From assembly GCA_019694575.1 (NCBI GenBank), contig JAIBBR010000015.1, positions 1 to 55,141 on the forward strand: 55,141 nucleotides of DNA, read 5' to 3'. The DNA comes from Myxococcaceae bacterium. GTDB lineage: Bacteria; Myxococcota; Myxococcia; Myxococcales; Myxococcaceae. Below, piece after piece: positions 33,004-41,572 of this stretch; within the stretch, counting starts at the first letter, position 1; every line of letters begins with the position of its first letter. The notes under the pieces were generated by a model that did no database searches, was not told the DNA's origin, and worked only from the letters and a program-made list of their open reading frames with translations. A program made the translations under genes and the position numbers.

Positions 33004-33242
33004 CCCACCATTCGCGCCAACCGCACCACCGTCAACACATGGTACGCCGAACAGTTCGCGTACTTGGTGAAGCGCAGAGCCACGGCTTCAACGACGTGCC
33101 TTTCGTGGTGGCCGGCGGCGGCGCGTACCACAACCGTTTGCTGGTCTCGGTGTGCCACTTCATGGGCCGCACCGAAGTGAATACCTTCGGCAATCTCGAC
33201 GAAGGCAGCGGGCCGTTGTCGGGCTTGCTTTACTTAAGTTAA
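33004..33242 (+). pseudogene. Remnant of a DUF1552 protein gene
   Basis: Two pieces of a typical DUF1552 C-terminus lie in different frames. Around 33019-33075 the sequence reads NRTTVNTWYAEQFAYLVK. From about 33069 another frame reads SHGFNDVPFVVAGGGAYHNR and continues with LLVSVCHFMGR, NTFGNLDEGSGPLSGLL to a stop at 33242. In intact members about 25-30 residues lie between these parts, so an internal deletion that also shifted the frame is likely. No upstream part of the gene remains; ApaG's stop is about 60 bp away. DUF1552 proteins are exported and occur mainly in Myxococcota and Planctomycetes. Confidence 0.65.
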
Positions 33243-34192
33243 GCGCGCGGCGCGGCGGCTTTCATCAACCGGTCGCGCACCGCAAGCCCCAAGCCGTGCT
33301 CGTCAGGAGGCTCGATGACCGCGACGTCAAAGCCGCCGTCGTCGATGCGGCGCAGCGCGGCGTAGAGCACCTTCGCCAGCGCGGCCGCCTCAGACGGTAT
33401 GGCAATGCGGGTACACCCGGGCACTTCAACACTCGCGTCAGCCGTGAGCACCGCGACCTTGGCACCCGTTTTCGCCAACGCTTCGGCTTCGGCGAAGAGC
33501 TGGCCCCGCCCCGCTAATTTCAGGCCTGCGCGCGGCGCATAGTGCGAAGCCAGCCGGCCCGGTGCATGCGCGCCTTCTTGTTCTTCAGCGGTGGCCACGG
33601 TGACGCCGCCTGTTTGCTCCAATTGCGCGACGGTGATGCCGCCGGGCCGCAGCAAGAGAGGCATGTCATTACTCACATCGACAATGGTCGACTCCACGCC
33701 CACTTCGCACGGGCCTCCGTCGAGAATCAGCTCGACCTCTTCGCCCAACTCTGAATGCACGTGCGATGCGGTGGTGGGGCTGACCCGGCCAAAACGGTTG
33801 GCGCTGGGCGCGGCGATGCCGCCTTTGAACGCGCGCAACAGCTCTAACGCGAGTGGGTGACGAGGTACGCGCAGGGCCACGGTGTCGTAACCGCCGGTGA
33901 CGGTGTCGGTGGCGAGCTCGGTGCGCTTGAGAACCAAAGTGAGCGGCCCCGGCCAAAACGCGGCGGCCCATTTTCGCGCCAAGGGGCTCACGTCGCGGGC
34001 CCAAGCGTCGAGCTGCTCTGCGGCGGCGAGGTGAACAATCAAAGGGTGTGACGCCGGGCGCTGCTTCACTGAAAAAATGCGGCGCACCGCAAGCTCGTTG
34101 CTGGCGTCGGCTCCCAAACCGTAAACCGTTTCGGTGGGCAGGGCGACCAAACCGCCCGCGCGTAAAATTTGCGCGGCTTTGTCGATGAGCAT
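33239..34192 (-). CDS. Threonylcarbamoyl-AMP synthase, TsaC/Sua5 type
   Basis: The 317-residue protein combines the TsaC/YrdC domain (about 1-200: GGLVALPTETVYGLGADAS, FSVKQRPASHPLIVHLA, GGYDTVALRVPRHPLALELL, IAAPSANRFGRVSPTTASHV, PCEVGVESTIVD) with a Sua5 C-terminal domain (about 215-310). It makes threonylcarbamoyl-AMP for the t6A modification of ANN-decoding tRNAs, an essential step. ATG 34192 is chosen over GTG 34201 and TTG 34219 because it aligns with the normal N-terminus. Neighbours are unrelated. Confidence 0.92.
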   Translation of the reverse strand: MLIDKAAQILRAGGLVALPTETVYGLGADASNELAVRRIFSVKQRPASHPLIVHLAAAEQLDAWARDVSPLARKWAAAFWPGPLTLVLKRTELATDTVTGGYDTVALRVPRHPLALELLRAFKGGIAAPSANRFGRVSPTTASHVHSELGEEVELILDGGPCEVGVESTIVDVSNDMPLLLRPGGITVAQLEQTGGVTVATAEEQEGAHAPGRLASHYAPRAGLKLAGRGQLFAEAEALAKTGAKVAVLTADASVEVPGCTRIAIPSEAAALAKVLYAALRRIDDGGFDVAVIEPPDEHGLGLAVRDRLMKAAAPRA

Positions 34193-34290
34193 TCGCGTCA
34201 CGCGCTGCTCATACCGCAACCGTTAGAAAATGCGCGCCTGGGTTTCACTCTTGACAGCGACCGCCTCAATGCACTGTACGTCGCTTTCAA

Positions 34291-35217
34291 ATGATTCACG
34301 TCGAAGGGCTCACCAAGTACTACGGCGACCATGCCGCGATTCGCGACCTCTCGTTCGACATCAAGCAAGGCGAAGTCATTGGCTTTTTGGGCCTCAATGG
34401 CGCGGGTAAAACGACGACACTCAAAGTGCTTGGCTGCGTGCTCTTGCCCACGTCGGGCCGGGTGGTCATCGACGGCCATGATGTGGTCAACGAGTCGCAC
34501 GAGATTCGTAAGCTGATTGGGTTTTTGCCCGACACGCCGCCGCTCTATGACGAGATGACGGTGGGCGGTTACCTGGCCTTCGTGGCGCAGCTGCGCGGCG
34601 TGTCGGCGGCTGACGTGGCGGCGCGGGTGCGCGAAGCCGAAGAGAAGACCGGCTTGGTCGAAATGCACGGCACGCCGATTTCGGCCCTCTCGCACGGTTA
34701 TCGCCAGCGCGTCGGCGTGGCCCAGGCCATGGTGCACAAACCGAAGCTGCTCATTCTCGATGAGCCGACCAGCGGTTTAGACCCGGCCCAAATCGTCGAG
34801 ATGCGCACGCTCATCAACAAGCTCAAGGGCGAGCACACCGTGCTGGTGTCGAGCCACATTCTCTCTGAGATTGCGCAAATTTGTGACCGCTACGTGGTGA
34901 TTCAGGGCGGCGAAATTGTGGCCCAAGGCACCGAAGAAGAGCTCTCGAAAGACTTGGGCAGCCAAGGCGTCATCGAGCTCGAAATTCGTGGCACCGCGGG
35001 AGCGGCCATTGAAACGGTGAAGAGCGTGGCGGGCGTGAAAGACGTCGAAGTGGTGCGACTCGATGATGACGGGGTGGTGCTGCGGGTCGACGCCGAGGGC
35101 GATGTTCGGCCCGAGTTGGTGCGCGCCCTCGTCGAGGAAGATTTCGACGTGATGAAGGTTGATAAAGCCACGTCGAAGCTTGAAGCGATCTTCTTGAAGC
35201 TCACTCAGGAAAACTAA
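34291..35217 (+). CDS. ABC transporter ATP-binding protein, Gld-like system
   Basis: The 308-residue protein has a full ABC ATPase: Walker A LNGAGKTT, signature LSHGYRQRVG, Walker B LLILDEPTSGLDP and switch His in LVSSHIL, followed by a C-terminal extension of about 80 residues found in GldA/NosF-like ATPases. It is the first of four genes (ATPase, permease, GldG-like, DUF4340) with short gaps (3, 2 and 3 bases), so the products form one complex. In Bacteroidota the homologous GldAFG is linked to gliding; in Myxococcota the substrate is unknown. Confidence 0.93.
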   Translation: MIHVEGLTKYYGDHAAIRDLSFDIKQGEVIGFLGLNGAGKTTTLKVLGCVLLPTSGRVVIDGHDVVNESHEIRKLIGFLPDTPPLYDEMTVGGYLAFVAQLRGVSAADVAARVREAEEKTGLVEMHGTPISALSHGYRQRVGVAQAMVHKPKLLILDEPTSGLDPAQIVEMRTLINKLKGEHTVLVSSHILSEIAQICDRYVVIQGGEIVAQGTEEELSKDLGSQGVIELEIRGTAGAAIETVKSVAGVKDVEVVRLDDDGVVLRVDAEGDVRPELVRALVEEDFDVMKVDKATSKLEAIFLKLTQEN

Positions 35218-35220
35218 GCG

Positions 35221-35943
35221 ATGCGCAACATCACGTTAATCGCCCGCCGGGAGCTCGCCGCTTACCTCCGCACCATGAGCGGCTACATCATCATCGCCGC
35301 GATGCTGCTTTTGGTCGGCATTCTTTTCACCACCGTGGTGATGTGGGGCCCTTCGAAGAAATCGGCTGAAATTGTGGGTGAGTTTTTCAAGTACGCCGCG
35401 TTCTTCAGCATGGTGGGCAGCGTGCTGCTGTCGATGCGGCTGTTCGCTGAAGAGCGGCAGACTGGCACCTTGGCACTGCTCTATTCGTCTCCCGTCAGCG
35501 ACTGGGAAATTGTGCTGGGTAAGTTTTTCGCCGCGCTGACTTTTCTCTCGGTGTTTCACCTCACTACCTTCTTCATGCCGGTGCTGGTGATGGTTTACGG
35601 CAAGGTGTCGTGGGGGCATCTCTTTGCCGGTTACTTGGGGCTGACGTTGCTCGGCGCCTGCAGTCTGGCCTTGGGCATGCTTGGCTCGTCGCTGACCAAG
35701 AGCCAAGTGGTGGCGGCGATTCTGGGCGGTGTTTTCGTCACCTTGGTGGTGAACACATATTTTTTGGCCCGGGTAACGCTGCCGCCGTTGACGCAAATTC
35801 TCGAAGCCATGGCGCTGTACGCCCCTATTTTTCGCTTCATGGAAGGCGTGGTGCGGCTCAAAGACGTCGTCTTCTATGGGTTGGTTTCGTATGTGCTGCT
35901 TTACGCCAACACCCGGGTGCTTGAAGCGCGGAGGTGGAGATAG
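35221..35943 (+). CDS. ABC-2 type permease, GldF-like
   Basis: The 240-residue membrane protein has six hydrophobic segments (GYIIIAAMLLLVGILFTTVV, FFSMVGSVLLSMRLFAEER, LTFLSVFHLTTFFMPVLVM, AGYLGLTLLGACSLALGML, VVAAILGGVFVTLVVN, VVFYGLVSYVLLYANTRV) and the motif RLFAEERQTGTLALLYSSPV typical of ABC-2 permeases. It sits three bases after the ATPase gene. Confidence 0.9.
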   Translation: MRNITLIARRELAAYLRTMSGYIIIAAMLLLVGILFTTVVMWGPSKKSAEIVGEFFKYAAFFSMVGSVLLSMRLFAEERQTGTLALLYSSPVSDWEIVLGKFFAALTFLSVFHLTTFFMPVLVMVYGKVSWGHLFAGYLGLTLLGACSLALGMLGSSLTKSQVVAAILGGVFVTLVVNTYFLARVTLPPLTQILEAMALYAPIFRFMEGVVRLKDVVFYGLVSYVLLYANTRVLEARRWR

Positions 35944-35945
35944 CC

Positions 35946-37820
35946 ATGCGCAAGCACAGCTTTCCCATCACGTTGACGTTGTGGGGTGGCCTGCTCTTGG
36001 TGTGGGCGGGCGAGCGTGTGGCCGAAGGCGGCCAGTGGCGCGTCATTCTTTCGAGTGCAGGCGCGGCGGTGGTGGGGGTGGCCTTGGGGTGGCGGTGGTG
36101 GCGCAGCGGCCGGGTGAGCGCCGACGCCAAGCCTATTGAAAAGGCCTTCGTCGTCTTCACCGCGTTGTCGGCGGTGGCGCTGGTCACTTACTGGGGTGTC
36201 TCTGACGCGGGGGCCAAGGTGCTCGGCCACCCACTCGAGAGTGACGCGCCGAAGTTGGCAACCTTGCTAGCGGTCTTTTGGCCAATGCTGCTGCTGTGCG
36301 CGCTGGGGCCGCTTTGCACCATGGAGCTCGCTTACGCGTCGATGGCGCGTGCCCCTCACGTCGAAGCGGGCCGGGTGCGCGCCGCGATGTGGTCGGGGTT
36401 GGGGTTGGCCTTCACCATCGTCTTCTCGTTCGCGGTGCAATATGTGGTGACCGAACGCGACATGAAGTTAGACCTGGCGTACTTTCGCACCGCCAAGCCG
36501 GGTGAAGCCACGCGCAAGTTGGCGCAGTCGCTCACCGAGCCGATTCGGGTGACGATGTTTTTCCCTCCGGTGAACGAAGTCGGCGACCAAGTCGAAGAAT
36601 ATTTCAACGACTTGAAACGCGACGCGCCCAAGCTCGAGCTTGAAAAGTTAGACCATGCGCTCGAGCCGAAACGCGCGCGTGAGCTGGGGGTGTCGGGCAA
36701 CGGCATCGTGGTGGTGGCCAAGGGCGAGCGCAAAGAGTCGCTCATCGTGGGAGACCAATTCGAGAGCGCCCGCACCCAGTTGAAGAGCCTCGACTCAGAC
36801 GTGCAGAAGCGGTTGCTCGCCATCGCCAAAAGCAAGCGCACCATTTATATGACCGAAGGCCACGGCGAACGCGCGCAAGAGACATTGGCCAGCGACGCGA
36901 AGCGGCCGGCGATCTCTGCGATTCGCGAGGCGTTGAAAGACCAAAACTACGAGCTGCGGCAGTTGGGGCTGGCCGACGGTCTTGCCAACCAGGTGCCGAA
37001 AGACGCCACCGCGGTGATGGTCATGGGCCCACAGCAAGACTTTTCAGACCTCGAAGCCCAAGCGCTCGCCGAATATGAAAAGCGTGGCGGCAAAATGTTC
37101 ATCGCGTTGGACCCTGAAGCAGGCAGCGACTTCAAAGCGCTGCTCACTCCCTTGGGGCTGGGTTTCAAGCCGGTGCTGCTCGCCGACGACGTGGTGCATG
37201 CCCGGGTGACCGACACGCTGGCTGACCGCACCTACGTGGCGACGCGCGGCTTTTCGTCGCACCCTTCGGTGAGCACCAACGGGCGCGGTAATTTTCCCCT
37301 CTTCACGGTGGGTGCCGGGGCGATTGACGAGCTTTCGCCGCACCCTGCCGAGTTGGTTGTCGATTTTCCCATTCGTACCGAAGCCACCACCTGGAACGAC
37401 GTCAACGGCAACTTCAACTACGACAAAGACAAGGGCGAAGTGCGCAAGGCTTACGGCTTGGCGGCGGCGGTGACGCGGCGGCCCACTGGTAGCACCAAGG
37501 TCGAAGACGAAATGCGCGTGCTGGTGTTGGGAGACTCAGACGCCATTGCCGACATGGTGTTGCCGAAAGCACGCGGCAATGCGGTGTTCGTCATCGACGG
37601 GCTCAAGTGGTTGCTGGGCGAAGAGCAGCTGATGGGCACCACCAATTCAGAGGTCGACGTGGCGGTGATGCGCAACCGAGAGCAAGACAAGTTGTGGTTC
37701 TACGGCTCCATCGTGCTGGCACCGGCGCTGGTGTTGCTCGTCGGCTTGTTGGCGCGAAGGCGGGCACGTCGTCTGCCGAGGCCGGTCATCACAGCGCGTG
37801 CTCCCTCGGAGGCGGCTTAA
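35946..37820 (+). CDS. GldG-like ABC auxiliary protein
   Basis: The 624-residue protein has several N-terminal membrane segments (LTLWGGLLLVWAGERVAEG, AAVVGVALGWRWWR, FVVFTALSAVALVTYWGV), a large periplasmic ABC_transp_aux region (PIRVTMFFPPVNEVGDQVEE, TIYMTEGHGERAQETLA, AVMVMGPQQDFSDLEAQAL, GGKMFIALDPEAG) and a C-terminal membrane segment (YGSIVLAPALVLLVGLLARR). This is the GldG layout; the periplasmic part has an IFT52-like fold without a known enzyme activity. ATG 35946 follows GGAGGTGGAGATAGCC; a start four codons upstream is possible. Confidence 0.88.
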   Translation: MRKHSFPITLTLWGGLLLVWAGERVAEGGQWRVILSSAGAAVVGVALGWRWWRSGRVSADAKPIEKAFVVFTALSAVALVTYWGVSDAGAKVLGHPLESDAPKLATLLAVFWPMLLLCALGPLCTMELAYASMARAPHVEAGRVRAAMWSGLGLAFTIVFSFAVQYVVTERDMKLDLAYFRTAKPGEATRKLAQSLTEPIRVTMFFPPVNEVGDQVEEYFNDLKRDAPKLELEKLDHALEPKRARELGVSGNGIVVVAKGERKESLIVGDQFESARTQLKSLDSDVQKRLLAIAKSKRTIYMTEGHGERAQETLASDAKRPAISAIREALKDQNYELRQLGLADGLANQVPKDATAVMVMGPQQDFSDLEAQALAEYEKRGGKMFIALDPEAGSDFKALLTPLGLGFKPVLLADDVVHARVTDTLADRTYVATRGFSSHPSVSTNGRGNFPLFTVGAGAIDELSPHPAELVVDFPIRTEATTWNDVNGNFNYDKDKGEVRKAYGLAAAVTRRPTGSTKVEDEMRVLVLGDSDAIADMVLPKARGNAVFVIDGLKWLLGEEQLMGTTNSEVDVAVMRNREQDKLWFYGSIVLAPALVLLVGLLARRRARRLPRPVITARAPSEAA

Positions 37821-37823
37821 GTC

Positions 37824-38930
37824 ATGAAGGCGCGTTCAGCATTGATTCAGGGCGTGTTGGCCGGTGCTGGGTTGGTGGCGGCCTATGTCACCTGGCAGCG
37901 CCCCAAAGACACCAAGAGCGACGAGCAGGTGGTGGTGCTCGATGCCAAGAAGACTGCGCTCGAAGAAATTCGCTACGAAGACGGCACCCGTTTCATCACC
38001 CTTCGCCGTGAGGTGAAAGACGAGCCGGTGGTGTGGGTGACGCAAGGGTATTTAGAAGGCAAGGGCCCGCCCCCTGTGGTTGACCCGCACGCGGGGGTGA
38101 CGGGGCCCGACGGTGGTGGGCACGCCGATGCCGGCTTGGTCGCCATGCGGTTCGATGCTGGCATGCCCGAAGGTGTGGAGTTGCCGCAGGGCGTGACGGT
38201 GGTGACGCCTCCGCCTCGGCAGTTGGTGGGCAACGAGCGCGCCGAGAAGCTGTACGAAAAATTTTCTCCGCTGATGGCCGCCCGTGGTTTGGGCGTGCTT
38301 TCGCCCGAGAAGACCAAAGAAGTCGGGTTGGACCTCACCGAAAAGAAAATGACGCTGATGGTCTCGGGAGCGCCGCGCATTTATCGCGTTTCGACTGGCG
38401 GCGTGGGCTTGCTGGGCAATTACCTTCAAGACGGTCAAGACAACCAAGTCTATTTGCTGCCCTCGGGCCTGATGAATGAGCTCGACCCGTCTTCAGGTCA
38501 GTTGATTGACCGCCGTTTCCACGCGTTTCGCCCGGCTGAATTCGACAGTTTCAAGGTGACGTTCGAAGGGGTCTCGAAAGAATTCGTGCAGACCGGTGCT
38601 GAGGTGTCACAGACGACCAAGGTGGCTCCCAAAGAAGCGCCCGACAAGCCCGACGAATTTGTGCGCAACTGGCACGACAAGATTCTCACCCGCATGGTGC
38701 CGACCGACGTGCTGGGCAAGGGCGAGACGCCGAAGTCGGGCGAGCCCACGTTAATGCTGCGCCTTGACTACTTCTCGCACGGCAAGCCGAAGGGCTTCTT
38801 AGAAATGGCGAAGGGGGCTGGCTCGCAGGTAGAAATATTTGCCCGCTCTGAACACACCGCGGGCTGGGTCGCGCTGCACATGGGCAGCGAGAACTTCGCT
38901 GAAGAAGCACGCAAAGTGGTGGGCAAGTAG
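37824..38930 (+). CDS. DUF4340 protein of the Gld-like ABC system
   Basis: The 368-residue protein has an N-terminal anchor (RSALIQGVLAGAGLVAAYVT) and DUF4340-type repeats (VVVLDAKKTALEEIRYEDGT, KTKEVGLDLTEKKMTLMVSG, QDNQVYLLPSGLMNELDPSS, FHAFRPAEFDSFKVTFEG). DUF4340 genes regularly follow gldG-like genes, and here it is three bases downstream. It is probably a periplasmic subunit of the same complex. Confidence 0.85.
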   Translation: MKARSALIQGVLAGAGLVAAYVTWQRPKDTKSDEQVVVLDAKKTALEEIRYEDGTRFITLRREVKDEPVVWVTQGYLEGKGPPPVVDPHAGVTGPDGGGHADAGLVAMRFDAGMPEGVELPQGVTVVTPPPRQLVGNERAEKLYEKFSPLMAARGLGVLSPEKTKEVGLDLTEKKMTLMVSGAPRIYRVSTGGVGLLGNYLQDGQDNQVYLLPSGLMNELDPSSGQLIDRRFHAFRPAEFDSFKVTFEGVSKEFVQTGAEVSQTTKVAPKEAPDKPDEFVRNWHDKILTRMVPTDVLGKGETPKSGEPTLMLRLDYFSHGKPKGFLEMAKGAGSQVEIFARSEHTAGWVALHMGSENFAEEARKVVGK

Positions 38931-39110
38931 CGCGGGGTTGAAACGAACGTCAGCACACAGTTCTTGCCCACTGCTTTTCCATGTCAGAGACAGTCGAACA
39001 GAGCCTCTCAAGCCGCTGTCGAACATGAGAGCACCAAGGCACTCAAGAAGCTGACGAGACCTCGACCCCGGCTGCGCCCTTCAAAGCACTTGACCTTCCG
39101 CGTCAAAAGG

Positions 39111-41303
39111 TTAGCCCTTCAGCTTGCGAACCAGCGTCGTCAACGCGGTTTGCGTTTTGTGCAGCCACGACTGGCGGCGGCGCGAGAGGTTGACCCGGGG
39201 CCCCACCCCACGCATGCCGTCGATGGCTGCTTGCAGCTCGGCCATGCTCTCGAAACGGTGCGAGGGGTCTTTGTCGAGACAGCGGGCCAGCAGCCGGCGC
39301 AAATCAGTCGAAATCACCTCACCCGAAGCCGATTCTGCGGGCAACGGCTTGGGTGGTTTCATCAGCAGTTGCGCCAACAGCAGCGACACCGTAGGCGCGC
39401 TGAAGGGCACCCGGCCGGCCACCATGCGGTAGAGCACCGTACCCAACGAATAAATGTCAGTGCGCGCGTCGACCCGGTTGCCCGCTGCTTGCTCGGGCGC
39501 CATGTACGAAGGCGTGCCCACCAGCACCCCGGTTTGCGTCGCTTCGAGGGTCGACGCTTCGCCCCAACCCTCGGGGTTCAGCTTGGCCACGCCGAAGTCG
39601 AGCACCTTGACGAAGTCTTCGCCTTTCTTGCCGGTGAGAAAAATATTGTCGGGCTTCATGTCGCGGTGCACCACGCCCAGCTCGTGCGCCGCGGCCAACG
39701 CTGAACAGACTTGCGATGTGATGTGCAGCGCACGGCTGATGGTCACCGTGCCTTCGCGCAGGGTGTCGCCCAGTGTCTTGCCGCGCAATGGCTCCATCAC
39801 GCAGCCCATGCGGCCGTCTTCGGTTTTCACCAGGTCGAACATCTGCACGATGTGGGGGTGGTTGATACGTGCGACCGCGCGGGCCTCGTCAACGAAGCGG
39901 CGCAAGTGACGTGGGTTGGTCGCCAAGTCGGGCTTCAGCACCTTGATGGCGACGTCGTGCCCTTGGGCGATGTGCTTGCCCAAGTACACATGGCCCATGC
40001 CGCCTTGCCCGAGCAGGTCGAGAATCTCGTAGTCGCCCATGCGGTCTTGCAGCTCGACGCCTTGAATTGCTTCCGGCGCGTTTTTCAGCTCAGCTGGCAT
40101 TTCAGACGAGTCGAGTAATTCAGCCGATGCTTCGGGCACCGCAGACGTAGGCCCCAGGGGAATGCGCCAGTTGCGCGTCGCTCCGGGCGGTGACAACACT
40201 GGCAGAGGTTCAATGGGTGGTGGCGTGGGTGCGGCTATTAGCGGAGGTATTGCCGGCACCGGTGTGGGCGTATTTTTCAGCGGCGCTGCCGGCGGAGCGT
40301 GCGGCACCTTGGCCAGCACGGGCACCGGCGTCGCGGGGGGGGGCGTGGGCGCGTAGAGCAGCGGCCCCGAAGGCGGCACCGAGCGCCTCGTCAAAGGTAG
40401 CGTCGGCTGCGACAACGGCTGTGCCAAAACGTCAGGAGGCAGCGGTTGGGTGATACGGCCGGGCGCTGGCTTTTTTTGTCCTCCCGCGGCAGTGCGCAAG
40501 GCGCGGCCTTGTTCGGCAGCGGCCTCGCGCAGCGCTAGCACGACTTCGGGAGCCGACTGGTAACGATACGCCCGGTCGCGCGCCAAACACTTGCGCACGA
40601 TGGGTTCTAAAAAAGCCACGTCGCGCGGCAGCGACTTAAGCTGGGCCTTCAAATGCAGCCGGCGGGTCTCCATAGAGCTTGCCCCACGATAAGGTGGAAA
40701 ACCGGTCAGCATTTCGTGCATCAAAATGCCCAACCCATAAATGTCTGAGAGTGCGTCGCCGCGGCGGCCGCAAATGCGCTCGGGGGCCAGGTACGCGGGT
40801 CTCACCAATTCAGTGTGCGTCGGTATCGAGCGAATGGAGCGAAACAGTGTCAAGCCGGTGTCGAGCAGCCGCGGTTGCTCCCAGCGATTGGCGTCGATAA
40901 ACACGTACTGCGGCGCCAAGTTGCCGTGACGTTGCCCATTTTGATGCAGGTAGTGCAACGCTTCGCAGAGCGGTATCAGCACCGCCACCGCTGCTTGTGC
41001 GCCGAGGGGGCCGTTTTCCTGCATCCACACTGAGAGTGGCTGGCCTTCAATCGACTCGCTCAAGGTGTAGAGGCGGCCTTCTTTGTCACAGTGCACGTCG
41101 CGGCGCGGGAGCAGGTTGGGGTGATGCAGCAGTTGCAGCCCATGCGCTTGGTCTAAAAAACGCCCGTAGATTTCGGGGTCTTTCGCCAACTCTGAATGCA
41201 TGCGCTCGACCACGGCGCGACGACCCGAGCTCGGGTCGCGAACGACGAATGCTTCCGCCGCCGAGCCTTCGGCGAGCTTGGTTTCGAAGTTGAACTTTTT
41301 CAC
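39111..41303 (-). CDS. Tandem pseudokinase - Ser/Thr kinase
   Basis: The 730-residue protein has two kinase folds. The first (about 1-265) lacks the catalytic elements: the glycine loop is AEGSAAEAF, the ATP lysine is missing (RRAVVER), and HRDLKPEN is replaced by RHGNLAPQ; DTG and APE (YLAPERI) remain. A 150-residue Pro-rich linker follows. The second domain (about 425-690) is complete: LGQGGMGHVYLG, VAIKVLK, VVHRDMKPDNIFL, LDFGVAKL, PSYMAPEQA. There is no membrane segment. The pseudokinase probably regulates the active domain, as in eukaryotic JAK. GTG 41303 is chosen since it gives a compact start (KKFNFETKLAEGS); a TTG at 41357 adds 18 poorly conserved-looking residues. Confidence 0.87.
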   Translation of the reverse strand: MKKFNFETKLAEGSAAEAFVVRDPSSGRRAVVERMHSELAKDPEIYGRFLDQAHGLQLLHHPNLLPRRDVHCDKEGRLYTLSESIEGQPLSVWMQENGPLGAQAAVAVLIPLCEALHYLHQNGQRHGNLAPQYVFIDANRWEQPRLLDTGLTLFRSIRSIPTHTELVRPAYLAPERICGRRGDALSDIYGLGILMHEMLTGFPPYRGASSMETRRLHLKAQLKSLPRDVAFLEPIVRKCLARDRAYRYQSAPEVVLALREAAAEQGRALRTAAGGQKKPAPGRITQPLPPDVLAQPLSQPTLPLTRRSVPPSGPLLYAPTPPPATPVPVLAKVPHAPPAAPLKNTPTPVPAIPPLIAAPTPPPIEPLPVLSPPGATRNWRIPLGPTSAVPEASAELLDSSEMPAELKNAPEAIQGVELQDRMGDYEILDLLGQGGMGHVYLGKHIAQGHDVAIKVLKPDLATNPRHLRRFVDEARAVARINHPHIVQMFDLVKTEDGRMGCVMEPLRGKTLGDTLREGTVTISRALHITSQVCSALAAAHELGVVHRDMKPDNIFLTGKKGEDFVKVLDFGVAKLNPEGWGEASTLEATQTGVLVGTPSYMAPEQAAGNRVDARTDIYSLGTVLYRMVAGRVPFSAPTVSLLLAQLLMKPPKPLPAESASGEVISTDLRRLLARCLDKDPSHRFESMAELQAAIDGMRGVGPRVNLSRRRQSWLHKTQTALTTLVRKLKG

Positions 41304-41572
41304 GGCCGAGTGCTGCGCGAGTCTACGTGTGAAGACGGGTGAGAGACCTAGAACCAATGTGCGGTGGTGGCGGCAAACGACAATTTAGGAACAGCCTTTT
41401 CGAAGGCTAGACGGCCCACGCTGTTAACGAAACTTCTCAGCGCGGCGCCGCGGTGCACCTCACAGGTGACACACGCGAAACCCCGCAGCGCCTCAGCCGC
41501 CTGATTTTATTCGTTAACTCAAGATGCCTCGATGGGTGTGCCCTTTGCAGTTGAAAATGTCTGCCCTCGCCA

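Noticed and set aside
38931-39110. A gene or RNA between the DUF4340 and tandem-kinase genes
   Set aside because: The 180 bases show no open frame, ribosome site or strong hairpin; a repeated GTCGAACA is probably chance.
41418-41518. GTTAACGAA and TTCGTTAAC, 9-bp inverted arms about 80 bases apart before the lyase-like gene
   Set aside because: Arms are short and far apart and nothing else marks an element; kept only as a note.
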